DNA of 64,000 nt from Rebecca billardiae RCC1528 (taxonomy: Eukaryota; Haptophyta). The notes beneath the pieces were generated by a model. The model worked only from the letters and a program-made list of their open reading frames with translations. It was not told the DNA's origin and ran no database searches. A program made the position numbers and the translations under genes. Shown one piece after another: positions 52,122 through 62,765 of the stretch (its first letter is position 1; each line of letters starts with the position of its first letter). Where the stretch lies: positions 682,001-746,000 of the forward strand of contig OZ251233.1 of NCBI GenBank assembly GCA_965240325.2. The letters run 5' to 3'.

Positions 52122-53480
52122 CTAGTCGAGACTGTCGACTGCCGCCCCTCCGGCTGGCGGCGATGGTGACGCCTGCTCATCCGCATCTCCGGCGTTGGCA
52201 GGCCGCCTGCTTGAGCGGGGTTGATTGTCGGCGGTGATCTTCGCAGTGCTGCCTGCCTGAGCCTCGTCACCTCGCGCCCGGCTGGGCCCATCAGCAGCAG
52301 GCCTGACCCCATCCATCAAGTCATCGACGACGACGTCGACCGGTGGCGCACTGCCGGCGGGCGCCACCCTCCCGCCCGCGCCAGCCGCACCTGGAAGGAA
52401 CGCCGCCATCTGCGCGAGCAGCGCAGGGTCTGCCATCAGCTGCGACGCCATCGCACTCGCCATGCTGAGCACCTCGGGGTCGTTCATCGCGCCGTCCACG
52501 TCTGTCTCGGCGCTGCCGCCCGCAGGCGCACGGACAGTGCCGTCCGCGAGCGCGGCGGCGAGGTCGGCCATGTCCAGCTGCGAGAGGTCGAGCCCGGACG
52601 GCTCGGCGCCCGCCTTCGCCGCGCCCTGGTTGTGCCGCGCCGCGGCCGCGTCGCGGTACTCCCGCACGCGCGCATTGGCGGCGTCAATCTCGAGCGCGAG
52701 ATCGTACCCCTCCTCAATCGCCGCGCGATGGCGGCCGGCGCGCGCGTGAGCGCAGCCGAGGCGGATCAGGCAGCGAATGCGCAGCGCGGAGCCCGGCGGC
52801 GCGGCCTCGGCGCCCGCGCGCGCGTCCGCGAGCGCGCCCGCTGCGTCGCCAAGCTCGAGGCGCGCGTTCGCGCGCATCAGCCGTGCGCGCGCCACGTCCG
52901 CACTCGATCCATCGCCCTCGAGTGCGCGCGTGAGCAGCCGCTCGGCGCGCTGCAGCGCGGCTCGCGTGTCTGGCGCGAGCGGCGGGCCGGCCTCTGGACC
53001 AGGCGCGCGGCCCGTCGCGCCAATGAGCTCGGCGGCCTCTGCGTACAGTGCCGCCGCGTCTGCAGGCTCCGCGGGCGCGGGTGCGGCCGCGGGCGCAGGT
53101 GCGGGCGCGGGCGGAGCCACGGCCGGTGCGCGCGTGTACCGCGCGTCAAACTTGGCGCGCGCGAGGGCGCGCCGACGGGCGTACTCTGCGTCGCCGGGCT
53201 GAACGCCCTCGAAGTAGCCCGTCGTACGCAGCCGCGCCTCGAATCGTGCAAACAGCGCGTCGTGCGCATCACTGCCAGCCGCGGTTGCAGGTGCAGCTGC
53301 GGCCGCAGCGGCGAGTGCGCGCACGCCTGCCGCCCACACACGCGTGAGGGACGGCGCCACCGTGGAGGCGGCGGCCGCGCTTGGAACACTCTCGGCGTCA
53401 GCGAGAAGAGCTCGCCGCTCCTCCGCCGGCATGCGGCGAAGGTGCTCCACGAGCGCGGCACGGAGCGCGTCATCGGCCAT
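52122..53480 (-). CDS. SGTA/Sgt2-like TPR co-chaperone (inferred)
   Basis: 452 residues, single exon, start ATG at 53480. The N-terminus is helical (ALRAALVEHLRRMPAEERRA). Residues about 75-115 hold FEARLRTTGYFEGVQPGDAE followed by YARRRALARAKFDARY, a segment seen in TPR co-chaperones before the TPRs. An Ala/Pro linker leads to about three TPR units at 165-280 (ARLMRANARLELGDAAGALA; IRLGCAHARAGRHRAAIEEG). C-terminal to these is a DP/STI1-like patch, MNDPEVLSMASAMASQLMAD followed by PALLAQMAAFLPG. That order (TPR, then NDP-type Met-rich patch) matches SGTA and Hip, which hand hydrophobic clients to Hsp70/Hsp90 or the GET pathway in the cytosol. Gln-richness is absent, so orthology is uncertain. 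A foldback element starts 70 bp upstream of the start. Confidence 0.7.
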   Translation of the reverse strand: MADDALRAALVEHLRRMPAEERRALLADAESVPSAAAASTVAPSLTRVWAAGVRALAAAAAAAPATAAGSDAHDALFARFEARLRTTGYFEGVQPGDAEYARRRALARAKFDARYTRAPAVAPPAPAPAPAAAPAPAEPADAAALYAEAAELIGATGRAPGPEAGPPLAPDTRAALQRAERLLTRALEGDGSSADVARARLMRANARLELGDAAGALADARAGAEAAPPGSALRIRCLIRLGCAHARAGRHRAAIEEGYDLALEIDAANARVREYRDAAAARHNQGAAKAGAEPSGLDLSQLDMADLAAALADGTVRAPAGGSAETDVDGAMNDPEVLSMASAMASQLMADPALLAQMAAFLPGAAGAGGRVAPAGSAPPVDVVVDDLMDGVRPAADGPSRARGDEAQAGSTAKITADNQPRSSRRPANAGDADEQASPSPPAGGAAVDSLD

Positions 53481-53550
53481 GCTGGAGAGTTATTTGCCGT
53501 TGTCCGGAAAGACACAGGTGTGCATGCTGAATGCTCTACGACCGTACACT

Positions 53551-54666
53551 CAAGGGGAGTCAGGGTACAGCACGTCCAGTTGGGCTGCAGCTGGAGCTTG
53601 GGTACAAAAGCTTCCCGCGGCGCAGCGGCACTCGCCGCCGCCGCCGCCGTCGAGGGGCGGTTGTGGCGCGCACGGCGTGAGCCACTGCGGGCGCTGAGGT
53701 GCGCGCGACGGCGGCGCGCCCGGCGGCGCTGCTGTAGGAGGCCTCTGCCCTCCTCTCTGCCCCGCGCGCTTCGCTCGTCGTCGCCGTCTCCGCGCCTGCG
53801 ACTCAGCGCGCACGCGAGCGCCGCACCGCCCGGCAGCAGGGGCAATCTCAGCCGTGACTGCGCATGTGCGTCGCGACCTGGTCGGCCCAGCGCGCGAGGC
53901 GCGTGCGGGCGAGGCAGGGCCAGTGTGGCCGCGCGCCATGCCGCCTCAAGTAAGCCCATCTGAGCGTACAACAGGGAACTGAGCACGTGTGTCTGGTTGG
54001 CCGCTTGGACTGTGTTGAGTGTTCAAGCAATGCACGGGCCATCGTCGAGGCGATCTTGAGGCACTCAGTCAAAACGTCAGCGCGCAGACGACCTGGGCGA
54101 GAGTCACTGACGATACATGACTCACATGATCACAAAAGGCTCTGCAACTATCGCGTCTGTACGCCTACTGTCTCGATCGTGCACACTGACGTCTGCGCTT
54201 GGGTGCCGCATTGTTTGTCAACGTTGTCGACAGAGGTGCAAGGCCCGCGACATGCCCACTGGCGCAAGGTGCAGGCGGCATAGCGCGCGGCCACACTGGC
54301 CCTGCCTCGCCCGCACGCGCCTCGCGCGCTGGGCCGACCAGGTCGCGACGCACATGCGCAGTCACGGCTGAGATTGCCCCTGCTGCCGGGCGGTGCGGCG
54401 CTCGCGTGCGCGCTGGTCGCAGGCGCGGAGACGGCGACGACGAGCGAAGCGCGCGGGGCAGAGAGGAGGGCAGTGGCCTCCTACAGCAGCGCCGCCGGGC
54501 GCGCCGCCGTCGCGCGCACCTCAGCGCCCGCAGCGGCTCACGCCGTGCGCGCCACACCGCCCCTCCACGGCGGCGGCGGCGGCGAGTGCCGCTGCGCCGC
54601 GGGAAGCTTTTGGACCCAAGCTCCAGCTGCAGCCCAACTGGACGTGCTGTACCCTGACTCCCCTTG
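53551..54666. mobile_element. Foldback transposon, 1116 bp, 7-bp target duplication (family shared with 31,005-32,113)
   Basis: Arms at 53,551-53,946 and 54,273-54,666 are nearly identical inverted copies of about 395 bp around a 326-bp spacer. The termini are CAAGGGGAGTCAGGGTAC and its complement. GTACACT precedes (53,544-53,550) and follows (54,667-54,673) the element, a 7-bp target duplication. The end sequence CAAGGG(G)AGTC(A)AGGGT, the total length and the duplication length agree with the element at 31,005. The arms otherwise differ between the two elements, so they are related but old or separate subfamilies. No transposase is present. Confidence 0.88.
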
Positions 54667-54837
54667 GTACACTGGGTAATCACGCCTTTATCTCTTGAGG
54701 GGGAACCTCCGGATTGGACGCCGCGCGAGATATGAAGCTAGGAATTCGCAAGTCCACTTCCACGCGCGGGAGACGCGGTCACGATCGACCAATAATAGCC
54801 AGCTTTCAACGACCATCCCGTCCGCAACCTCGCGGCG

Positions 54838-56047
54838 ATGTTCACCAACGGCGAGAAGATCGACGTCGGCGCCCCCCTCACCACGGAAGCGTATGGCGCG
54901 ACCGAGCGGGGCGGCCGGCTCGAGTTGCGCAGCATCACCCTTCCACCCCTCGAAGCCACCCAAGTGCAGATCGAGATGACCCATTGCGGGTGAGCGCCCG
55001 CGTGCGCCCGTCCCGCCTGAATCGCGCGGGCGTGGTGTCTGGAAACTCACCTCCCCTGCCACGCGTGTGGGGGCGCGCAGGCTGTGCCACACGGACATCC
55101 ACATGGTCGACAACGACTGGGGCATCGCGGACTACCCGCTCGTCCCCGGACACGAGGGCGTCGGCATTGTGTCGTACGCGGGCCCAGCGGTGCGCGGGCT
55201 CAAGCCCGGCGACCGCGTGGGCGTCGGCTGGATCCGGGACGCGTGCGGGAGTTGCCAGGCGTGCGGCTGTGGCCGCGAGAACCTGTGCGAGTCCGGCTAC
55301 AAGGGCACCTACCTCGGTGACTCGGCATGCGGTGTCTGGGGCAAGTCACCGAACAACGAGTTTGGCTGCTTCTCCAAGGTGATGCGCGTGGAGGAGCGCT
55401 TCGCCTTCAAGCTCCCGGACAACGTGCCCACCCACCTCGCGTGCCCGCTGATGTGCGCGGGGGGCACGGTATTCGAGCCCATCGTCGAGTACGTCAAGCC
55501 CGGCACCGTCGTCGGCATCGGCGCGATCGGCGGTCTTGGCACGCTCGCGATCAAGCTGGCCAAGCTGTACGGCGGGCGCGTCGTGTGCTTCTCCGGCACG
55601 CCGGCCAAGCGCGAGGCGGTCCTCAAGGCGGGCGCGGACGTGTTCGTGGACACCCACGACCCGGAGCAGATGAAGGCCGCGCCCAAGTGCAACGTGTTCC
55701 TCGAGACATGCCCGGCGAACCGCGAGGTCGGCCCGCTGATGGACTTGCTCAAGTTTGACGGCGTGTACTGTCGCATGGGCCTCCCGCCGGCGAACGACGC
55801 GGGGTTCAAGTGGGCTTGGATCCCCATGATCTTCACCGCCAAGCGCATCGCCGGCTCGATCGTGACCGGCTCTGTGCGGATGGCCCAGCTGCTGCAGCTC
55901 GCGAGCTCCAACCTGGACTTTGTGAGCGACATCGGGGGGCGCGAAGCGGAGCTGGTGCCGTTTGCGCAGGTGAACGAGGCCATGGCCCAGCTGAAGGGCC
56001 AGAAGCAGGCCGCGTACCGTTTCGTGCTCACGTGGGAGTCGGCATAG
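54838..56047 (+). CDS. Zinc-dependent medium-chain alcohol dehydrogenase (CAD/YADH-like)
   Basis: Exons 54838-54989 and 55081-56047 with an intron at 54990-55080 (GCGG|GTGAG...GCGCAG|GC). Splicing restores MTHCG-LCHTDIHMVDNDWG, the catalytic zinc Cys motif; about 372 residues. Also present: the GHEGVGIVSYAG zinc-ligand region, GDRVGVGW, structural-zinc cysteines in CGSCQACGCGRENLC (four Cys), and nucleotide-binding GIGAIGGLGTLAIKLAKLYG (GxGxxG). Such enzymes oxidise alcohols or reduce aldehydes with NAD(P)H in the cytosol. The N-terminus is about 20 residues longer than usual; an upstream AG at about 54,801 could be an acceptor, so an extra 5' exon is possible. It pairs divergently with the SGTA-like gene across the foldback element. 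Confidence 0.9.
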
Positions 56048-57509
56048 GAGACCCCAGCTCCGGCGTGGCACGGACACTGCACATGATGCGGACGGCGGGC
56101 GCGAGCGAGCACACGGACGGGTCTCGGCGGCGATGATCTGAGTGAGATCTCCGCCTGATGAGGGATGGCGTCTCCGCAGCGCCGCAGCGCCACCCGGTCA
56201 CCGTTACCGCGCGTACGGTCAGTCCGTAACGGCTACTCACCGTGAAGGCGAAGTGTCAAGTGACCATGGCGAGTGCCGACTTACCGGCGCGGACGACCCG
56301 GACGACGTCGACGAGTCAATGGCGCCCGGAGGCAGCCCCGGCCCCGCGGGGCCCCTCGGCGAGCCCGTTGGCCGTTGTAGTCGCGTAGTGGCCGTAGTCG
56401 CGGCCCGCTCTGAGACTACTGTAGTGAGAGTCGAGGCAGTAAGCTGCCGGGCCGTCCGTGACCGCGTGGGCGTGGCCGTGCGGCCGTGCACTAGCGGCTT
56501 ACCGCTTACTGACTACCGCTTATATACGTACGACATCAGCCGGCCGGTTCTGCAAACAAACACCCGGATGTCGATATATCACAGTGCAGGATTGGAATTT
56601 TCCGTGACGCTTCGGACGGTCCGCAGCTCGAGTCAGCGAATCCGGTCTCGGCCGGACAGTGGAACTCGGGTGGAAGCCGCGACTTCGCGGCGGACGGAGC
56701 CTCAAACGAGCGGTGCCTCGGCTCGCGGCGCGATCTACTCGGCGAAGACCGACGAGGCTGCTCGCGGGCCCGACTATGCGTCGACGCGGGCTGGGGTCGT
56801 CTTCCGCGTGGCGCTGGGCAAGTTCCTCGCCGCCCTGACGGGTGCTCTCCTTTCGCCCTCACGGCGCGCGCGGTGCGTTTCGCGAGCTTCTTGCATGCAC
56901 CGCCCGCGGTTGCGCCCGAGCCTGATGCTTCAGTCGACACGGCAGGTGGCTCGCGCAGGGTGGGATTGTGTGCGGGTGCCGCTGGCGGTGCGTCTCACCC
57001 TCCTGAAATTGTGTGGGAGGCTGTGACATTGCACGCGTACACCCCGCCACGCCCGCGGCCCGCCCGCGCAAACGCCGCGCCGCGCAGTTGTCTTTGACCT
57101 CGAGCGAGCCTGAGGCGTGGAGGCGACCGACGGCGGGGTGCGACTTGCCCACCGACCCGAGCCGCATCACCCAGCGCAGCCTCGCCCGCGACGACGCTTC
57201 GCCTGGCTGCCACTGCTCAGCCGCGTGCAAGGCGGGCTGGGCGACGTCTTTGCCGAGCGCGGCTGCAGCGCAGCACGCGAGAGGCTGGAGCGCCATGACG
57301 CGGATGGCGGAGCGGGCTTTGGGCTGGCTGGCATGAGCCGCCAGGCTGTACCGTCCGCGCAGATCGCGCTCGGCCCGGCCGCAGCCCTCCTGAGCGCGCG
57401 CCTCAGAGCTGAGACTGATCACGTGCACGCGCACAAGCCACACTGCCGTGGCTGTGTCGAGCAGCTGCGTGTGCTCGAGGCGCGGCGCTCGCACGGGCCA
57501 CGCGGGCGC
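56048..57509. other. Gene-poor region, nothing recognised
   Basis: Open frames exist on both strands (for example on the minus strand to 56,859), but none has recognisable domains, plausible splice structure or a biased composition that would separate it from GC-rich background. Confidence 0.45.
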
Positions 57510-58270
57510 AGCGGGTGCGCGTAGCTGGCGCACGCAGTGCCACGTCCTGCCGCGCCAGTTTGGCGGCCGTCCGCCCCCCCGAGCTCGAGTTCTGCGCGCT
57601 TTGCGACGGCGCGGCCGGCCGCGCCCATCTTCATGCTTGGGCACGCCAGCATGGCCGCCGCCGGGCCTGCTGCGCGCGCCGAAGCTGGAGGGCGGAGGAG
57701 GGCGCTGGGCTGCTCCTACGGCGTGCTGCAGCCCGGGCAGGCTTTTCCGCGGCGCGGCGAGGCCGTCGCGCCTGCTCGCCGCCGTCGAGTCGCCCGTGCT
57801 GAGTGACCGTCGGCCGCATGTGCTCGGCGGCACCGCAGGCAGGCGTCCCATACCAGTGTGCTCGAGCCGCTGCGCGCACCCAAGGCGAGCTGCTCGAGCG
57901 GGCTAGGTGGGCCCACGGAGTGCGCGCAGCTGGCGCACGCAGCCCCGCGTCATGGGGTGTCGGTTTGACGGTCGCCAGCCCCCGTGGGCTCGAGCTCTGT
58001 GCGCTTCACCACAGAGGTGCCGACGGCGCCCCGCGGCGCGCAACGGCGTGGCAGCATGGCCGCCGCCGGCGCCGCCGCACATGCCGCCGCTTACGGGCAG
58101 TCGAGAGCTTGGGGCAGCACCTACGGCATGCTGCAGCTCGGGCGGGCTCTGCCAGCCTGCTGTGGCGTGATCGCGCATTTTCCAGACCGTCGACTCGCCC
58201 GCGCTGCATATTTGTTTGCTGCGCGTGCTCGACGGCGCCGCTGCTGCCGCTACGGCCGCGCGTTGCTGCG
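57510..58270 (+). repeat. Diverged tandem duplication of about 400 bp with one frame loosely conserved
   Basis: Unit 1 (about 57,515-57,905) and unit 2 (about 57,925-58,270) both start at CAGCTGGCGCACGCAG and share blocks around ATGGCCGCCGCCG and TGCTGCAG. In one plus-strand frame the two units translate alike (SSSARFATARPAAP and SSSVRFTTEVPTAP; SMAAAGPAARAEAGG and SMAAAGAAAHAAAYG; YGVLQPGQAFP and YGMLQLGRALP). The unit-2 frame stays open to 59,180, but the rest of it looks like nothing known. It is either a decayed repeat gene or a non-coding duplication. Confidence 0.45.
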
Positions 58271-59211
58271 TCGCGAGCGAGCCCGATGCGAGCTGAACGG
58301 CGGCGTGCTCATCGCTGCTGGCGCAGATGGGCGCGTCATGGTGGCCACGCACGATGCTGAGTGCTCGCGCGTGCCAGACGAGGCGCGTGCTCGCGCTGTG
58401 GCTCAATGTCCGGCAGTGCGCGTGGCAGGCCGCAGCTGCTCGACAACAGAACCAGCGGGCAGTGATCGGGCTGCGCGCGCGCAGCTGATGGCGGCGAACG
58501 AGCGAGCCCGCACCGCCGCGCAAGGGCTGGGCGACTGGCGCCGAGGTGGCGCGCACGTCGTCCGCTGCCGTTGGCATCGCGGCGGACGCTTCAAGCTCGT
58601 TCGGCCGGCGTGTTTTCTCCGACGCCCACCTGCGAGCGCTGCCGGCACCGTGCTCGGGCGTCAGTATCGGTGGGCTCGAGCACGCGTGGTGAGGCGCTCG
58701 GAGCGGTCGACGGCCATGATCGGGCAGCGCACGGTGGGCGTAGGCCACGCGCACGCCAGCGCCCCGCGTGGCGTGGCTTCACGGGGCGCAGCCACCAGGA
58801 GACTGTGCTGCGACGAGCTCGGGCGCGCTCGGGCGCCGCTGCTCTGCATTTTCCCGAAAAATCGGTTTTCGTGCCCTCGACCGGCGGTATGCCGCCGGGG
58901 TGGCCGCAGCTGCGCTCGGAGCAGCGCGCACGGGCACCGCCGTGTGCGCCCGCCCGCTTTCGCCGCCGCCGAGCTCGAGCACAGCGCTGCGCGGGGCTGC
59001 GTAATGCCAACGGCGCATGATTTTTTGCCCGCGCCGAGCGCGCGTCGGCGCGCGCAGCGCGCTCAGGTGTGGCCTGCTACCAAGGTCTGTGCCACGATTC
59101 GACGCGCCTATGGTGCGCCGAATTTAGGCGCACCGCTTCAGAATTGTCCGATGATTCGACTAGTGGTGCGGACAACTTAAAACGTCACCCTGAGCAGTTT
59201 TCCGGCACTGT

Positions 59212-59254
59212 GATATATATATATATATACATACATACATATACATACATACAT

Positions 59255-59308
<54 letters not shown>
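59212..59308. repeat. Compound microsatellite (TA)n(CATA)n(CA)n(TA)n
   Basis: About 97 bp of alternating purine-pyrimidine sequence, with TA, CATA and CA blocks in succession. Confidence 0.9.
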
Positions 59309-59311
<3 letters not shown>

Positions 59312-59664
59312 CGTATTATTTACGGACCGAGTGGCGAGTGTAATCGTCGGCAACTTTCAGAGTATAGTACGTTGATACTGCTGCTATATACTCTTCACAG
59401 GCTCGATCAACCGTGCGTCGAACGAGTTCGCAGTATGCCGCCGCCATCTCGACTGAGCTCAGCGACTGTCATAGGCGAGTCTCACTCTCAGTCAGCGATC
59501 GACTGCCCCGGCCCCGGGCCGCCGACGGGGTGCATATTTCTGCCACGGCGGCAGACAGGCGCCACAGAGCAGCGCCGAGGAGTACTCAGGCGCCGACAAT
59601 AGGCGCGCAGTGAGGGGCACGGCGAGGTGCGTAGCCAGCCTCCCCACCCGCAAGCCACGCGCGC

Positions 59665-61247
59665 CTAGCTCGTCGTGCTTTTGATGGCCGACTTGGCCTC
59701 GTTCACGCGGTTCTTCGCCACGATGCGGAACTCGGCCAGCGAGAGCTTGCCGTCCTTGTTGGTGTCGCCCTCTGTCATGAGGTCGTATACAACCGTGTCG
59801 CCATCGAGCTGCGAGAGCAGCTCTGCCATGGAGAGCATCCCATCCTTGTTCATGTCCATCGCCTGGAACGCCGAGCGCAGCTTCTCGTCGTCGAGCAGCA
59901 GCCTCGTGTCCAGCGCCGCCGCGACGAACTCGGTGATGTCGATTTGGCCGTCCGCGTCCACGTCGAGCGACTGCATGAGTGAGATGATGTCCGAGTACTT
60001 GGGGTTGTCTGCGGTGCGCTGCAGGTAGGTTTGCACCTCCTGTCGCACAGCAGCGCGGGGCCGAGAGGAAGGGCGGGCGCACGCGCGAGGGGCGCGCGGG
60101 TGATGAGCCGCCGGCACGCGCGCCGCCACGGCGACGGCCGCGGCGCACGCGCCGCGGTCGCGCGCACGTGGTGTGAGAGCTTGCCCGTGTTGTCCGTGTC
60201 CAGCTTGGAGAACTCCTCCTTGAGCGTGGCGATCTCCTGGATGGACAGCTGCTGCGCGATGACGAAGCGCAGCTTGCGCTCGAGCCGCGTCTGCTTCGCG
60301 AACTTTTTCAAGCGGTTCGCCACCTCCTGGTTGACCGGCTCGGACGCGCGCGTGTGCTTCTCGGTGATCCACGGGTGCGCCATCGCCTGCTCGGCCGTCA
60401 TCCGCTTGTCCGGGTCGACCTCGAGCAGCCTTTTCAAAAAGTCCTTGGCGGCGTCGGAGATGTTGCCGATGACGGACGGGCTCATCGAGTACTTGCCCGC
60501 GCACACGTTCTTCTCCGTCGTCGCCTCGTCGCCGTCGAAGGGCATGTAGCCCGTGAGCAGGATGTACACGAGCACGCCGGTCGACCAGAGGTCGCACTCG
60601 CACCCGTACGGCGTCTTCTGCTTGGAGCAGATGAAGACCTCGGGCGCCATGTACGGCGTGGTGCCGCACCAGTCGGTGATCGACTTCTTCCCCTGCTTGT
60701 ACCGGCACGAGAGCCCGAAGTCGGTGATCAGCAGCTTGGAGTCGGGCGCGCGCGTGCCGTAGAGCACGTTCTCCGGCTTCATGTCGCGGTGGCACACGCC
60801 CGCGTCGTGGCAGGCCTTGAGGCCGAGGAGGACCTGCTCGACGGCGTTCGCGGCCTCCTCCTCTGTGAAGACGTGGTCCGCGATCCGGTCGAACAGCTCG
60901 CCGCCCTCGCACGCCTGCAGCACCAGGTAGTGCTGCCACGTGTCCTTCTCGTAGCCGAGGATCCGAACGACGTGCGGCGACCGCTTCTTCGAGACGACCT
61001 GCATGATGGAGACCTCGTGCGTGACGGTCTCGGCGGAGTCGGGCGCGGCGGATATCACCTTGATCGCGTGCGCGTCGCCCGACTTGAGGTGCTTCGCGAG
61101 GTAAACCACCCCGAAGCCGCCCTCGCCGACCGGCTTGGTCGGGATATCGTACGCCTTGAGCAGCTTCGGGTGGAACTTGGGCGTGCCCTTCGGGCGGTCG
61201 CTGTCCATCGCGACCGCGGCCTTGCTAGCACATGGTATCCAGGGCAT
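59665..61247 (-). CDS. Calcium-dependent protein kinase (CDPK)
   Basis: Exons 60168-61247 and 59665-60039, with an intron at 60040-60167 (CAC|GTGCG...GACAG|GAG). The splice falls inside the first EF loop and completes DTDNTGKLSHH-E; about 484 residues. The kinase domain (about 30-300) has GEGGFGVVY, AIKV, HRDMKPEN, ITDFGLS and the APE of YMAPEV, all catalytic residues present. The autoinhibitory junction (about 305-350) includes RLKKFAKQTRLERK. Four canonical EF loops follow, each with Asp at 1 and Glu at 12: DTDNTGKLSHHE, DVDADGQIDITE, DMNKDGMLSMAE and DTNKDGKLSLAE. Calcium binding relieves inhibition. The start at 61247 (MPWIPCASKAAVAMDSD) lacks the usual Gly-2 for myristoylation; Cys-6 could be palmitoylated. 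An internal ATG at 61208 is an alternative. Confidence 0.95.
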
Positions 61248-61581
61248 TGCGCTGGTCGGACGGGGTCGGCGGCGCCGCGCGGACACGCGGCTTGCAGCGG
61301 CAGTGACCGCCCCCCTTCGAGGCAGGAGTGGCCGTGCAAGCTCCGAGCCTGCGCTTCGTGCTTGATAACAGCTCTGGATCCGACGCCGGGGGGCGTTTTT
61401 GTACCGTTTGTACCCGCCCGTCACTAGTTCCGCGACTCGAGCACTTATTCCTCGACGGGCGAAACCGTCGAGGCGGGTACGGGTACATAGAGTCGAGTTG
61501 ACGTCGATTACGAGATAAAAGCCGAGCTGGAGAGCATGATCGGGACGACCGCCAGACGGAGTATTATTCAGTTGCGTCATA

Positions 61582-62696
61582 GTCTAGTTCAGGGAAAAAG
61601 TCCGGGAGCCGCCAACACCGTCGGTGTTGGTTCGCTGGGGCGCATGGCTGCCCTTGTGGTGCGCGGTGGCGACGAACACATGCCGAGCACGACGCCAAGA
61701 CGGCCCGCGCACACCAGTAGAGACGGGCTAGTGGCGTCGTACGGCCCCAGCGTGCCCTACTGAGGCGCTTGAGACGACATCCTGCGCCCAGTTGAGGCCG
61801 TACGTTCGTGCGGGCTCGTCTGCACACCCATCGCCGGTGTTGGTTCAAACGTGCGGGCGCGGCGCGATGTAGCACACCAAGGTGAGGGGTACTGTGGTGG
61901 GGGACGTGTTGGTGCGGTACTGGCACGCACTCTCCTAGCTCGGCCTTGTCGTACGACCCATCGGTCTGGAGATTCACGCAAGTAAGGCTTCGCTCACGGT
62001 TATACCACCACACAGACCATTTTCGGCCATTTCGTTATTTATTCATGGCTGTGAATGCTGCCTTGCATGCTGCGTCACAGTGAGCCTGTTTGGCGCGTGC
62101 CGCGCGTGCCATTGCTGCTGACAAGTCGCAGAGCTACCGAGGAGCATGTCACAGCACTATGCTTGTCTAACTCCCTGTGGTCGAGCACGCTCGCACCTTG
62201 TCCGCAAAATATCGAGCACGCCCATGCCTAGATGGCGGCCGCACACGTGAAGACGGGTGACTAGTTGGTGAGCCTTCATGTCAATCCGCGTACTCATACT
62301 TGCTCGGAGGCTTTGGCGGGGAAAGGACGCTAGGAGAGTGCGTGCCAGCACCGCACCAACACGTCCCCCACCACAGTACCCCTCACCTTGGTGTGCTACA
62401 TCGCGCCGCGCCCGCACGTTTGAACCAACACCGGCGATGGGTGTGCAGACGAGCCCGCACGAACGTACGGCCTCAACTGGGCGCAGGATGTCGGCTCAAG
62501 CGCCTCAGTAGGGCACGCTGGGGCCGTACGACGCCACTAGCCCGTCTCTACTGGTGTGCGCGGGCCGTCTTGGCGTCGTGCTCGGCATATGTTCGTCGCC
62601 ACCGCGCACCACAAGGGCAGCCATGCGCCCAGCTAACCAACACCGACCGGTGTTGGTGCGTTTCACGAGCAGTCCGGGTGAATCCCTGAACTAGAC
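61582..62696. mobile_element. Foldback element, 1115 bp, probable TA target duplication
   Basis: Arms of about 360 bp (61,582-61,939 and 62,329-62,696) are nearly identical and inverted, separated by 389 bp. Termini are GTCTAGTTCAGGGA and its complement. TA lies directly outside both ends (61,580-61,581 and 62,697-62,698). Each arm carries its own small palindromes (CCAACACCG-CGGTGTTGG). The size matches the two 7-bp-TSD foldback elements, but the ends and target duplication differ, so it is a separate family. No transposase is seen. Confidence 0.82.
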
Positions 62697-62765
62697 TAAT
62701 GATTGCGGGGCCGGATGCACACCAATGCCGATGAACGAGCCTCCCCCGCCCCAGATGTCGCCGCG

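Noticed and set aside
61582-62696. Possible 7-bp target duplication like the other foldbacks
   Set aside because: The sequences next to the arms are inverted, not direct, repeats up to the TA dinucleotides; only TA can be supported.
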